From: Gammaproteobacteria bacterium UBA6724
GTDB lineage: Bacteria > Pseudomonadota > Gammaproteobacteria > Pseudomonadales > Azotimanducaceae
Length of the DNA stretch: 40,715 bases
Reading direction: 5' to 3'
Assembly (NCBI GenBank): GCA_002454165.1
Contig: DKIG01000011.1
Span: 119,986-160,700, forward strand
Shown here: positions 16,329 through 24,226 of the stretch, one piece after another
Layout: every line of letters begins with the position of its first letter
How positions within the stretch are numbered: the first letter of the stretch is position 1
Notes under the pieces: generated by a model
Seen by the model: only the letters and a program-made list of their open reading frames with translations
Databases searched by the model: none
What the model was told of the DNA's origin: nothing
Made by a program: the position numbers and the translations under genes

Positions 16329-17102
16329 ATGAACCAAATTCAGCTTTGTGACATGCTACTGGAGGATGGTCTGAATAAATGGCTTGGTAAAATACACAAG
16401 GGCGACACCCTTGAACTTATGGCGCGGATGCCCGCCCAGTCCATTGATACCATAGTAACTAGCCCACCCTATAATTTGAAGCAGTCCACCGGCAACGGCA
16501 TGAAGAACGGCAATGGTGGCAAGTGGCCCAAAGCAGAACTCATTAATGGGTACGCTGGATATGATGATTGTATGCCACATGGTGAATATGTTGCATGGCA
16601 GAGGGAATGCTTGAATGCCATGATGCGCCTGCTTAAACCAACAGGAGCGATATTTTATAACCACAAGTGGCGAGTACAAGGCGGATTGTTACAAGACCGA
16701 GCCGATATTGTTGCAGGATTTCCTGTCCGACAAATTATCATCTGGCGACGCAAGGGCGGTATAAATTTCAACCCCGGATACTTCCTGCCGACCTACGAGG
16801 TTGTTTATCTAATCACAAAGCCCGGCTTCAAACTGGCACCAAAAGCAAATGCTCTTGGGGATGTGTGGGAAGTCTCGCAGGAATCCGACAACCCCCATCC
16901 CGCCCCCTTCCCACCAAAATTGGCTCAACAATGTATTGGTTCAACGACTGGCGAGGTAATACTGGATCCCTTCATGGGTAGTGGTACCACTGCGATCGCC
17001 GCCGAAACAGAAGGTCGGCAGTGGATAGGCATTGAGAAAAGCAAGGATTATTGCCTACTGGCTAAGAAACGACTGACAGCGCACAGAGAGTTAAGCGCGT
17101 GA
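16329..17102 (+). CDS. Type II DNA methyltransferase, beta class (N4-cytosine or N6-adenine)
   Basis: The 257-residue SAM-dependent DNA methyltransferase protects the recognition site of its partner nuclease. The catalytic motif TSPPYNL is at residues 44-50 and the SAM-binding motif DPFMGSGTT at 213-221. This order (catalytic first, SAM second) marks the beta class. SPPY is common among N4-cytosine enzymes. The partner is of the MvaI/BcnI family, whose known members pair with N4-cytosine methylases, so N4mC is my preferred reading. GGGAG seven bases upstream supports the ATG. The stop overlaps the endonuclease GTG by 4 bp. The gene is divergent from recN and near its LexA box. Confidence 0.93.
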   Translation: MNQIQLCDMLLEDGLNKWLGKIHKGDTLELMARMPAQSIDTIVTSPPYNLKQSTGNGMKNGNGGKWPKAELINGYAGYDDCMPHGEYVAWQRECLNAMMRLLKPTGAIFYNHKWRVQGGLLQDRADIVAGFPVRQIIIWRRKGGINFNPGYFLPTYEVVYLITKPGFKLAPKANALGDVWEVSQESDNPHPAPFPPKLAQQCIGSTTGEVILDPFMGSGTTAIAAETEGRQWIGIEKSKDYCLLAKKRLTAHRELSA

Positions 17103-17764
17103 TATCAAAGAAGATTTTATTCGAGAAAATTAGGGAAATCTGTAATAGCGGATGGCATGACCTGCCTGCTACCGGTTCAGGTGCGCCGGGGAACTTCCTA
17201 GAAAAATCCGTGGGTTTGAAAACATCGAACCACGATGGTCCGGACGCTGGATTATGGGAATTGAAATTTTCTCAAGGCTCCTCATTGCTCACATTATTCC
17301 ACAAAACACCCAGACCAAAAGGCTCAATAAAAAACATTATTAACAATTTTGGGTGGATTGGGAGTAACGGCCGACCGTCTTTCAGGCACACTATAGCAGG
17401 TGAATCAATCCGTGGTTTTAGCCTGGTCTATGATGCAGGGTCTATATGGATTCGACATGATGATTTCACAGGAATAGCTCCGCATTGGACAGAGGATGAC
17501 CTACTTAATGCGGCAGGTGGAAAGCTAAGGCGATTGATACTTGTTGAGGGGAGCGTGAACAAGAGCCAGGTAAAGTACGATCGGGCCACAGCTTTTCAGG
17601 AGTTCAAACTGTCACAGTTAATGAAAGCAATAACCAACGGTTTGGTGTTGGTTGATTTTGACGCTTATATCAAAGAGGGCGGAACCGTCCGCGATCATGG
17701 CACCAAGTTCAGGGTCCAGCTAGATAATCTGAAACACCTATATGAAATGTCTGAACGACTTTAG
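17099..17764 (+). CDS. MvaI/BcnI-family type II restriction endonuclease
   Basis: The 221-residue protein resembles the monomeric MvaI/BcnI restriction enzymes, which cut CC^WGG or CC^SGG. The N-terminal PATGSGAPGNFLEKSVGL and the active site PDAGLWELKF are characteristic. D49, E54 and K56 form a D-x4-E-x-K triad with the spacing I recall for MvaI (D50, E55, K57). Later GSIWIRHDDF and the YIKEGGTVRDHGTKFRV end segment also fit. Start is GTG overlapping the methyltransferase stop (GTGA). This order and coupling make expression follow the methylase. Length is slightly shorter than the known enzymes. The exact target sequence is inference. Confidence 0.9.
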   Translation: MISKKILFEKIREICNSGWHDLPATGSGAPGNFLEKSVGLKTSNHDGPDAGLWELKFSQGSSLLTLFHKTPRPKGSIKNIINNFGWIGSNGRPSFRHTIAGESIRGFSLVYDAGSIWIRHDDFTGIAPHWTEDDLLNAAGGKLRRLILVEGSVNKSQVKYDRATAFQEFKLSQLMKAITNGLVLVDFDAYIKEGGTVRDHGTKFRVQLDNLKHLYEMSERL

Positions 17765-17779
17765 GTCCCTGGCCATTTG

Positions 17780-17802
17780 CAATTAAAACCGTGTATTTAT
17801 AC
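17780..17802 (+). repeat. Right arm of 23-bp inverted repeat flanking the restriction-modification genes
   Basis: This copy lies 16 bp after the endonuclease stop. It differs from the left arm by one base (CCG for CTG). That change, plus a different sequence after TATTTATAC, destroys both CTG and CAG half-sites, so it is not a working LexA box. Similarity ends abruptly on the outer side. Confidence 0.88.
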
Positions 17803-17813
17803 GACATAATTAA

Positions 17814-17835
17814 TTGGGGCTAATTTCAGCCCCAA
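17814..17835. terminator. Hairpin between the endonuclease and purA
   Basis: TTGGGGCT (17814-17821) pairs perfectly with AGCCCCAA (17828-17835) around a 6-base loop. It lies 4 bp from the end of purA and 49 bp after the endonuclease stop. An AATTAATTA stretch follows on the purA side. It could stop transcripts from both sides, though no long T run is present. Confidence 0.6.
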
Positions 17836-17839
17836 GCAT

Positions 17840-19099
17840 CTAATCATAAGGGTTATTCAGCACTATGGTGTCAAGGCGTTCGGGACCAGTTGAGATAAAA
17901 TCTATGTTCACTTCACATGCCGATTCGATTCGTTCCAGGTAGGCTCTGGCATTCTTCGGTAACTCTTTGAGGCTTTTTGCGCCAGAAGTGGATTCTTGCC
18001 AGCCAGGCAGCTCTTCGTAGATGGGAGTGGGGCAATCAGCATCCTTATCTTCATAGTTGACGCACAAGGACACTGTGTCTAATTCATCAAGCACATCCAG
18101 CTTGGTGATACAGAGCCCAGAAATACTGTTGATGCTGATAACCCGTTTTAATGTATGGACATCAAACCAGCCGCAGCGTCTGGGTCTGCCGGTAGTGGCA
18201 CCAAATTCATCGCCTTTCTTTGAAAGATGACTGGCAGTGCTGTCAAACAATTCTGTAGGGAAGGGACCGGAACCCACCCGTGTGGTATAGGCTTTTGTAA
18301 TACCGAGTATGTAATCAAGGTACATAGGACCAACACCGCAACCGCTAGCGATTGCACCGGCGGTGGTGTTTGAAGAGGTGACATAGGGATAGGTTCCATG
18401 ATCAATATCCAACAGTGAACCCTGTGCACCCTCAAATAAGATATTAGCCTCGGATTTGCGTAGCCGGGTAAGTTCAGAGACGACATCCGTTACCATTGGT
18501 TTAACCTGGTCAGCGTAGCCAAGTGATGCGGCGAGAGTTTCATTGAAATCGATTTTCTTGGTGTTGAAAAATTTCTCCAGGACAAAATTGTGATAGTCCA
18601 TAATTTCTTCCAGATGGGTCTTGAATTTTTGCTCGTCAAACAAATCCGCAATCCGCAAACCACGTCTTGCTACCTTGTCTTCGTAGGCAGGCCCTATACC
18701 TCTGCCAGTGGTGCCAATTTTCTGATTGTTCCTGACCTTCTTCTCCCTGGCCTTGTCCAGGGCGATATGATGGGGCAGGATGAGCGGACAACCCTGGCTG
18801 ACCAGTAGCCGGTCCCTGATGTTCACCCCCGTCGCTTCAAGTTCGTCAATTTCCTTAAACAGGTCCGACAGGGAAACAACAACACCATTACCTATGATGC
18901 AGGTTACTTGCTCATGCAAAATACCTGACGGAATCAGATGCAGAACGGTCTTCTTACCCGCCACTACCAATGTGTGTCCCGCGTTGTGTCCACCCTGAAA
19001 TCGCACCACTGCATCCGCTTTTTCCGTGAGCAGATCAACCATCTTGCCCTTACCTTCATCACCCCAATGGGTACCGATAATGACGACATTTTTACCCAT
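17840..19099 (-). CDS. purA: Adenylosuccinate synthetase PurA
   Basis: PurA joins IMP and aspartate using GTP in the first committed step to AMP. The 419-residue protein carries the GTP-binding loop GTHWGDEGKGKMVDLL at the N terminus (the usual Gln of GTQWGDEG is His). GGHNAGHTLVV, GTTGRGIGPAYEDK, FEGAQGSLLDIDHGTYP and TTGRPRRCGWFD follow in the normal order. Length is close to the family norm. It is the last gene of the long minus-strand run, 16 bp after hisZ. Confidence 0.97.
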   Translation of the reverse strand: MGKNVVIIGTHWGDEGKGKMVDLLTEKADAVVRFQGGHNAGHTLVVAGKKTVLHLIPSGILHEQVTCIIGNGVVVSLSDLFKEIDELEATGVNIRDRLLVSQGCPLILPHHIALDKAREKKVRNNQKIGTTGRGIGPAYEDKVARRGLRIADLFDEQKFKTHLEEIMDYHNFVLEKFFNTKKIDFNETLAASLGYADQVKPMVTDVVSELTRLRKSEANILFEGAQGSLLDIDHGTYPYVTSSNTTAGAIASGCGVGPMYLDYILGITKAYTTRVGSGPFPTELFDSTASHLSKKGDEFGATTGRPRRCGWFDVHTLKRVISINSISGLCITKLDVLDELDTVSLCVNYEDKDADCPTPIYEELPGWQESTSGAKSLKELPKNARAYLERIESACEVNIDFISTGPERLDTIVLNNPYD

Positions 19100-19115
19100 G
19101 CTCTTCTCAATGCCC

Positions 19116-20324
19116 TTATAGATGCTTTTCTAAATCCAGCAGTTGCCACTGGTCGTCAATGTATTCCAGTATGAAATCGAAACCATCCATCTTGTCTGTT
19201 CCGACGGCTTTTTCAAAGGCTGTTTCCACGACAATGTATCCGTCCGCTCGCAACCGCTGAATTTCCTGCCACAACGCATCGGGCATTGCTTTCGGAATCG
19301 TTCCGAGGCACACCCGTTTTTTTTCTGACTCATTTATTATCGTCGGTGCAAGCAGACTGCGGATATTGATGGAGAATCCAGTGGCACCTCTTGCATCTCG
19401 ACCAAATACCTCACCGATGTAATCGTACCTACCACCTTTAGCAATAACTTCCCCGAAACCATCAACACAAGCGGCGAAGACTATACCGGTATGGTAGGCG
19501 TATCCTCGCAGTTCACTCAAATCAAAGTAGATGTTCAGGTCGGAGAATCGACTATCCAGTGCATCGGCGATATGCTCAAGATTATTGATGCACTCAAGCA
19601 CGCCGTTGTTTTTGTTGAAGACGGTCCGCGCTTCTGCCAGCACGCTCTGGTCACCACACAGACTGGGTAGATTGCATATCAACTCAACATCATCACTGGA
19701 CAAGCCGAAAGACACGGCACTTTCCCTCAGCTCGGCAAGAGCTTTTTTCTGGACCAACTCAAATAATATGTTCTTTTTCTCATAGGAAATTGAAAGGTTT
19801 TCCATCATTTGGCGGAAAATCGCAACATCCCCAAGTTCAATATGAAGTCTGTCAAGCCCCAGGGATCTTAGAGATTCTGCCATGAGGCTTACTATCTCAA
19901 GATCGGCTTTGCTTGAAGTTTCACCGAACAGCTCTGCCCCGACGCTGATAGGCGTCCGATTGGCAAGCATGGTGTCAGGTTGAGACTGGACGACCGTTCC
20001 TGCATAACATAGCCGCATCACGCCTTCCCGATTCAGGCTGTGGGCATCAATCCGTGCCACCTGAGGGGTGATGTCTGCCCGAATGCCCATGGTGCGGCCA
20101 CTCAGCAAATCAACTACCTTGAATGTTTTGAGGTCCAGGTCATGTCCTGTACCGGTCAGCAGGGACTCAAGAAACTCGATCATGGGAGGTATCACATAAC
20201 TGTAACCCCAGGTCTCGTATAGATCCAACAAGCGACGACGAATCTGCTCAAGTTGCTTCGCCTGTGGTGGCAACACATCTTCAACACCGTCTGGAAGTAG
20301 CCAGCGGCCAGCAATAGTCGTCAT
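19116..20324 (-). CDS. hisZ: ATP phosphoribosyltransferase regulatory subunit HisZ
   Basis: HisZ is a catalytically inactive histidyl-tRNA-synthetase paralogue that activates the short-form HisG in histidine synthesis. The 402-residue protein shows WLLPDGVEDVLPPQAKQLE, GYSYVIPPMIEFLESLL, MGIRADITPQVARIDAH and RLCYAGTVVQSQP, all typical of HisZ class II folds without an anticodon domain. Its place between the DUF2065 gene and purA is conserved in gammaproteobacteria. hisG is not in this window, so a short-form HisG is predicted elsewhere. Confidence 0.95.
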   Translation of the reverse strand: MTTIAGRWLLPDGVEDVLPPQAKQLEQIRRRLLDLYETWGYSYVIPPMIEFLESLLTGTGHDLDLKTFKVVDLLSGRTMGIRADITPQVARIDAHSLNREGVMRLCYAGTVVQSQPDTMLANRTPISVGAELFGETSSKADLEIVSLMAESLRSLGLDRLHIELGDVAIFRQMMENLSISYEKKNILFELVQKKALAELRESAVSFGLSSDDVELICNLPSLCGDQSVLAEARTVFNKNNGVLECINNLEHIADALDSRFSDLNIYFDLSELRGYAYHTGIVFAACVDGFGEVIAKGGRYDYIGEVFGRDARGATGFSINIRSLLAPTIINESEKKRVCLGTIPKAMPDALWQEIQRLRADGYIVVETAFEKAVGTDKMDGFDFILEYIDDQWQLLDLEKHL

Positions 20325-20370
20325 TGATTTACCCTGTTTTGATCTGGCGGTGACAAGCTAATTGACAGGG

Positions 20371-20556
20371 TCAATTGATAAGATACAGAAGCCCGGTCCC
20401 CGTTATCATACTCACCAAGCCCACTATTCTCATTGTTTTGGTATCAATTTCAGAAAACTTGACAACCATCTCGCGCCATCGTTCAGGCCATAGAAACGGG
20501 ACTATACCTTCAATCACTAGCACCAGACACAGGGCTATTCCGAGATCACGTAACAT
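20371..20556 (-). CDS. DUF2065 family small membrane protein
   Basis: This 61-residue protein has two hydrophobic helices (about residues 3-22 and 43-60) around a short loop with LWPERWREMVVKFSEID. That is the DUF2065/YjeT pattern, LVLVIEG then PERWR. The gene lies 12 bp after hflC and ahead of hisZ, its standard location. The function is unknown; genomic position suggests a link to the HflKC complex. Confidence 0.88.
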   Translation of the reverse strand: MLRDLGIALCLVLVIEGIVPFLWPERWREMVVKFSEIDTKTMRIVGLVSMITGTGLLYLIN

Positions 20557-20568
20557 CTTCCTTGAAAC

Positions 20569-21444
20569 TCAATTCCCGGTTTTGCTACTCTTAATGTACT
20601 TGAAGAAGTCACTGTCAGGCTGGATCAACAGCACATCGTTCTTGTTTGAAAATACCCGCTGGTAAGCCGACATGCTTCGGGAAAATTCATAGAACTCCTT
20701 GTCCTTGTTGAATGCAGCAGCGTAAATTGCTGCCGCCGCTGCATCCCCTTCACCACGGATTTCCTCAGCCTTGCTATAAGCCTCTGCCAGGATGACTTCC
20801 CGCTGCTTGTCCGCATCCGCCCTGATACCCACGGCAAGTTCCTGTCCCTTAGCACGATGTTCGCGGGCTTCAATATCCCGCTCTGTATTCATTCGGTTAT
20901 ACACGGATTGACTGACCTCGGGGGGCAGATCAATTTTCTTGACCCTAACATCAACTACTACCACGCCCAGCTGAGCATTCGCTACCTGATTAAGGTTCTC
21001 GGTCAGCGCATGCATGAGTTCATCCCGCTCGCCCGAGACCACTTCATGCAGGGTCCGGTTGCTGATTTCGTTTCTAAGACCGTTATTGATTCTCTGCTTC
21101 AACAGATCCTCTGCCCGACGTTCATCGCCCGATGTGGCTGTGTAGTAGATTTCCACCTCGTCAATTCTGAACTTGGCAAAGGAATCAACAATGACTGCCT
21201 TCTTCTCCAGGGTGAGGAATCTCTCCGGCGGTGCGTCAGAGGTCAAGACCCTGCCATCAAATTTGCGCACCTCATTGATGATAGGCAACTTCAAGTGTAG
21301 CCCCGGTGGTATGTTATTCCTGACGACCTTACCGAATTCCAGCAACACAGCTCGTTCCATTTCCGTTACGATGAAAAAAGAGTTAGCCCCCAGTAACCCG
21401 AGCACGACAAGAATAAATCCAATCACAATAGTTCGAATGGACAT
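20569..21444 (-). CDS. hflC: HflC, subunit of the HflKC regulator of FtsH
   Basis: HflC is an SPFH/prohibitin-family protein that, with HflK, forms a periplasmic-facing cage around the FtsH protease. The 291-residue product has an N-terminal membrane anchor (about residues 5-24), then ERAVLLEFGKVVRNNIPPGLH, the SPFH domain, and a helical part rich in Glu/Ala (AEAYSKAEEIRGEGDAAAAA). The open frame extends upstream to 21657, but ATG at 21444 after AAAGGAGA fits the family. hflK ends 52 bp upstream. Confidence 0.95.
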   Translation of the reverse strand: MSIRTIVIGFILVVLGLLGANSFFIVTEMERAVLLEFGKVVRNNIPPGLHLKLPIINEVRKFDGRVLTSDAPPERFLTLEKKAVIVDSFAKFRIDEVEIYYTATSGDERRAEDLLKQRINNGLRNEISNRTLHEVVSGERDELMHALTENLNQVANAQLGVVVVDVRVKKIDLPPEVSQSVYNRMNTERDIEAREHRAKGQELAVGIRADADKQREVILAEAYSKAEEIRGEGDAAAAAIYAAAFNKDKEFYEFSRSMSAYQRVFSNKNDVLLIQPDSDFFKYIKSSKTGN

Positions 21445-21496
21445 TAGCGACTCTCCTTTTGTGTTTGCTTGGAGCTTGCCTTTTGTTTCGTGTTCA

Positions 21497-22639
21497 TTAG
21501 CGTCTCTCCCTCTGGCGTTTGTTGTCAGTACCATCGCCAAAATTAGATTTGCCGGTGGGCTCAGGGGTTGAATAGCGGCCGCCGGGTGTTGATGATTGAG
21601 TTCGTTCCATGATTTTGTCCAGTGGCAGGTACAGCAGGTTGTTCCCGCCATCAACATCTATCATCACCTTGGTGCTGTTGGACATGACTGCTTCAATGGT
21701 ATCAATGTACATCCTGGCTCGGGTCACTTCCGGTGCTAGTATGTATTCGGCGTAGAGCTTGTTAAATCGTTCCGCTTCACCTCGCGACTGGGCGATGACC
21801 CGCTCCTTGTATGCCTGAGACTCCTCCAGAAACCGCTGCGCTTCACCCCGGGATTCGGGCACAACCTGGTTGGCATAGGCATCGGCTTCGTTGCGTAACC
21901 TGACCTCGTCTTCCCTGGCTTTGATCACATCGTCAAATGCGGCGCGGACAGCATCCGGGGGCGCCGTCTCGTCAACATTGATCTGGGTGACCTGGATACC
22001 GGTGCCGTAGTTGTCCATATAGTCTTGGATACGTTCCTTGACACCAATCGCTAGCTCCGCTCGCCCTTCGGTCAGCACCTCGTGCATTTCAGTGCTACCT
22101 ACCACATGCCGGAGAGCACTTTCTGTTGCCTGATAAAGACTCTTGTCAGGATCACGCACCTGTAACTTGTATTTTTTAATATCGTTGATGACATATTGCA
22201 CCGTCATTTTTACCTTGACGATATTCTCATCCTCGGTGAGCATCTCGGATTCATGGGGGTGGGAACGCACCTGCGTGACATTGGCAATCAACACCTGGTC
22301 AATCAATGGCGGATTCCAATGCAAACCGGGCAACACCACATCGTCCAGTTGTTTGCCGAATCTCAGTACAACGCCACGCTCTTGTTGGTCAATGGTGTAA
22401 ACCCCCATCACTAAGTAAACCAACAGGAGAACCGCCCCCACAATGAGTATGATATTCCTGTTAAATCGCCGTGACGAGCCGCCACCCTGACCACCTCCAG
22501 AGCCCTTCCCAAACATCCGTATCAGGTTGCTCTGCAGTTTCTGGAATGCCTCTTCCAGGTCAGGGGGTCCCTGGTCGTCCTGACTTCCCCAGGGATCCTT
22601 GTCCCCTTTGTTATTGCTTCCAGATTCATTCCACGCCAT
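21497..22639 (-). CDS. hflK: HflK, subunit of the HflKC regulator of FtsH
   Basis: HflK is the SPFH partner of HflC. The 380-residue protein starts MAWNESGSNNKGDKDPWG with the usual Gly/Asp/Gln-rich cytoplasmic tail (DDQGPPDLEEAF). It then has one membrane helix (IILIVGAVLLLVYLVMGVYT), YTIDQQERGVVLRFGKQ and the SPFH domain ending in an Ala/Glu helix. The ATG at 22639 follows a GGAG. A disordered Pro/Thr/Ser tail closes it. It is 106 bp from hflX on the same strand. Confidence 0.95.
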   Translation of the reverse strand: MAWNESGSNNKGDKDPWGSQDDQGPPDLEEAFQKLQSNLIRMFGKGSGGGQGGGSSRRFNRNIILIVGAVLLLVYLVMGVYTIDQQERGVVLRFGKQLDDVVLPGLHWNPPLIDQVLIANVTQVRSHPHESEMLTEDENIVKVKMTVQYVINDIKKYKLQVRDPDKSLYQATESALRHVVGSTEMHEVLTEGRAELAIGVKERIQDYMDNYGTGIQVTQINVDETAPPDAVRAAFDDVIKAREDEVRLRNEADAYANQVVPESRGEAQRFLEESQAYKERVIAQSRGEAERFNKLYAEYILAPEVTRARMYIDTIEAVMSNSTKVMIDVDGGNNLLYLPLDKIMERTQSSTPGGRYSTPEPTGKSNFGDGTDNKRQRERR

Positions 22640-22745
22640 AAGAATCTCCATCAGAGTGAAAAGTAGGGAGTCATTCCCCTGCTTTATACCACTGTGAATC
22701 CTGATTGAATCCACAATACTATCTATTTGTACCTCTTTGCAAAGG

Positions 22746-24032
22746 TTATCGGGAGGCGAAATTTCGCTGTATCTGGTCCAAATTCCTCTGCTGAATTCTC
22801 AAATTCATAGTGATAGAGCCATCTTCGCCTGAAAGCTCTTTTAGCACCACACCTAGCGCAAAAAACTGCGCTCGCATCTTCCCGTCCCGGGGTCCCAGAG
22901 TGACACTCGTCTCAATCACATCATTGCACAGGCGTTTAGAAATCGCATCCAGTAACAGCGCGGTACCATCTCCATTTAGCCCGGACATCCAGACTTTTGT
23001 TGGCAGGCAATGTCTGTCTGTCTCAATGCGAGACTCAATGGCCAATCGGTCCACCTTGTTGTACACCATCAACTGAGGAACCTCCTCGGCACCAATTTCC
23101 CTGAGCACGGCGTTGACTTCAGCGATGCGCTCTTCCCGCAAGGGTGCTGACGCATCAACGACATGTAACAAGAGGTCTGCCTGGCTAACTTCTTCAAGGG
23201 TCGCCCGGAAAGCATCAACTAGGGTATGTGGCAATTGTCGGATAAAGCCAACGGTATCCGATAGGATGGCGGTGCCGAGCAGGGGTATGCTGAGTTTTCT
23301 GATAGTGGGGTCAAGGGTCGCGAAAAGTTGGTCTTCCACATGAACATCCGCCACGCAGAGCCGATTAAACAGGGTGGACTTCCCAGCATTGGTATATCCG
23401 GCCAGTGAAATCGTCTTGATGTCCGCGCGGCTTCGAGATCGTCTGTTGTGCTGGCGTTGTTGATGTACCTTGCCGAGCCGCCCCTGGACCCGGCGAATCC
23501 TGTCGCTAATAAGGCGCTGGTCTGTTTCAAGTTGAGTTTCCCCGGCACCGCCTAGTCCGGAAGAAGTACCCTGCCCTCGTCCAGAGCCGCCCCGCTGTCT
23601 GTCAAGGTGCGTCCAACCCCTGGTCAAACGGCTTGCGGCATGTTCAAGTTGCGCCAATTCTACTTGCAGTTGCCCTTCATGGGTGCGTGCGTGTCTGGCG
23701 AATATTTCCAGAATGAGTCCAGTGCGCCCCAGCACCCTGATTTGCAAGGCTATTTCAATATTCCTCTCTTGGGTGGGTGATAAATCATCCCCGAATACCA
23801 CCAGACTCGCTGGATTGTCTGTAAGCCATTGGGCGATTTCTTCCAGTTTACCGGAGCCTACAAAGGTCCTTACATGCGGGAAGCGTCGGTTGCTCGTCAG
23901 ACATCCCACCGGCTCCAGTCCGGCAGACAAGGCAAGTTCGCGCAACTCTTCTGTTGACGCAAGTTCCGAATTGCTTTTTTGGATATGAACCAGCAGTACC
24001 TTGCTACCTGCTACCGGGCGATCAAAAAACAA
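22746..24032 (-). CDS. hflX: Ribosome-associated GTPase HflX
   Basis: HflX splits stalled ribosomes, particularly after heat stress. The 428-residue protein opens MFFDRPVAGSKVLLVHIQ, like E. coli HflX, and its start codon is TTG, with AGGA about ten bases upstream. The HflX N-terminal domain ends in the Gly-rich GSGRGQGTSSGLGGAGETQLETD. The G domain has GYTNAGKST (G1), DTVGFIRQLPHTLVDAF (G3 region) and NKVD (G4). It starts 24 bp after the stop of the truncated hfq, in the usual hfq-hflX order. Confidence 0.95.
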   Translation of the reverse strand: MFFDRPVAGSKVLLVHIQKSNSELASTEELRELALSAGLEPVGCLTSNRRFPHVRTFVGSGKLEEIAQWLTDNPASLVVFGDDLSPTQERNIEIALQIRVLGRTGLILEIFARHARTHEGQLQVELAQLEHAASRLTRGWTHLDRQRGGSGRGQGTSSGLGGAGETQLETDQRLISDRIRRVQGRLGKVHQQRQHNRRSRSRADIKTISLAGYTNAGKSTLFNRLCVADVHVEDQLFATLDPTIRKLSIPLLGTAILSDTVGFIRQLPHTLVDAFRATLEEVSQADLLLHVVDASAPLREERIAEVNAVLREIGAEEVPQLMVYNKVDRLAIESRIETDRHCLPTKVWMSGLNGDGTALLLDAISKRLCNDVIETSVTLGPRDGKMRAQFFALGVVLKELSGEDGSITMNLRIQQRNLDQIQRNFASR

Positions 24033-24056
24033 TGTTGGCGATCCTGGTCAGGCTCA

Positions 24057-24194
24057 TTAATGAGATTCGTTCGTCATTGGTGTCTGTACACTCCAAGAAG
24101 GCACGAGGGTAATAATGGCAGACTTGTAGATCATCTGAGGCACCAGGTTTCGCAATAAAATCACGAACTGGTCAAATGCTTCAATGTGCTCCAT
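24057..24194 (-). pseudogene. hfq: Truncated hfq (N-terminal third missing)
   Basis: This 45-codon frame, too short for a usual ORF cutoff, encodes the second half of Hfq. It begins MEHIEAFDQFVILLRN and continues VPQMIYKSAIITLVPSW. These align with E. coli IESFDQFVILLKN (Sm1) and YKHAISTVVPS (Sm2). What is missing is the N-terminal helix with QDPFLN and the first strand with the VNGIKLQG loop, about 32 residues. These hold the distal-face RNA-binding and part of the proximal-face residues. Sm2 YKH has become YKS. miaA ends only 32 bp upstream, so there is no room for the missing part, and no frameshifted copy is seen there. GGGAGAGG lies upstream of the ATG. I call it a deletion remnant that may still be translated. 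Confidence 0.85.
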
Positions 24195-24226
24195 GGACCT
24201 AGACCTCTCCCTGATACTCTATGCCA

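Noticed and set aside
16230..16337. Longer recN start at 16337
   Set aside because: The extra 36 residues have no homology to RecN and would be read through the LexA box and promoter.
17780..17802. Second LexA box after the endonuclease gene
   Set aside because: It shares the core with the recN box but has CCG for CTG and lacks the CAG half-site; it is better read as an inverted-repeat arm.
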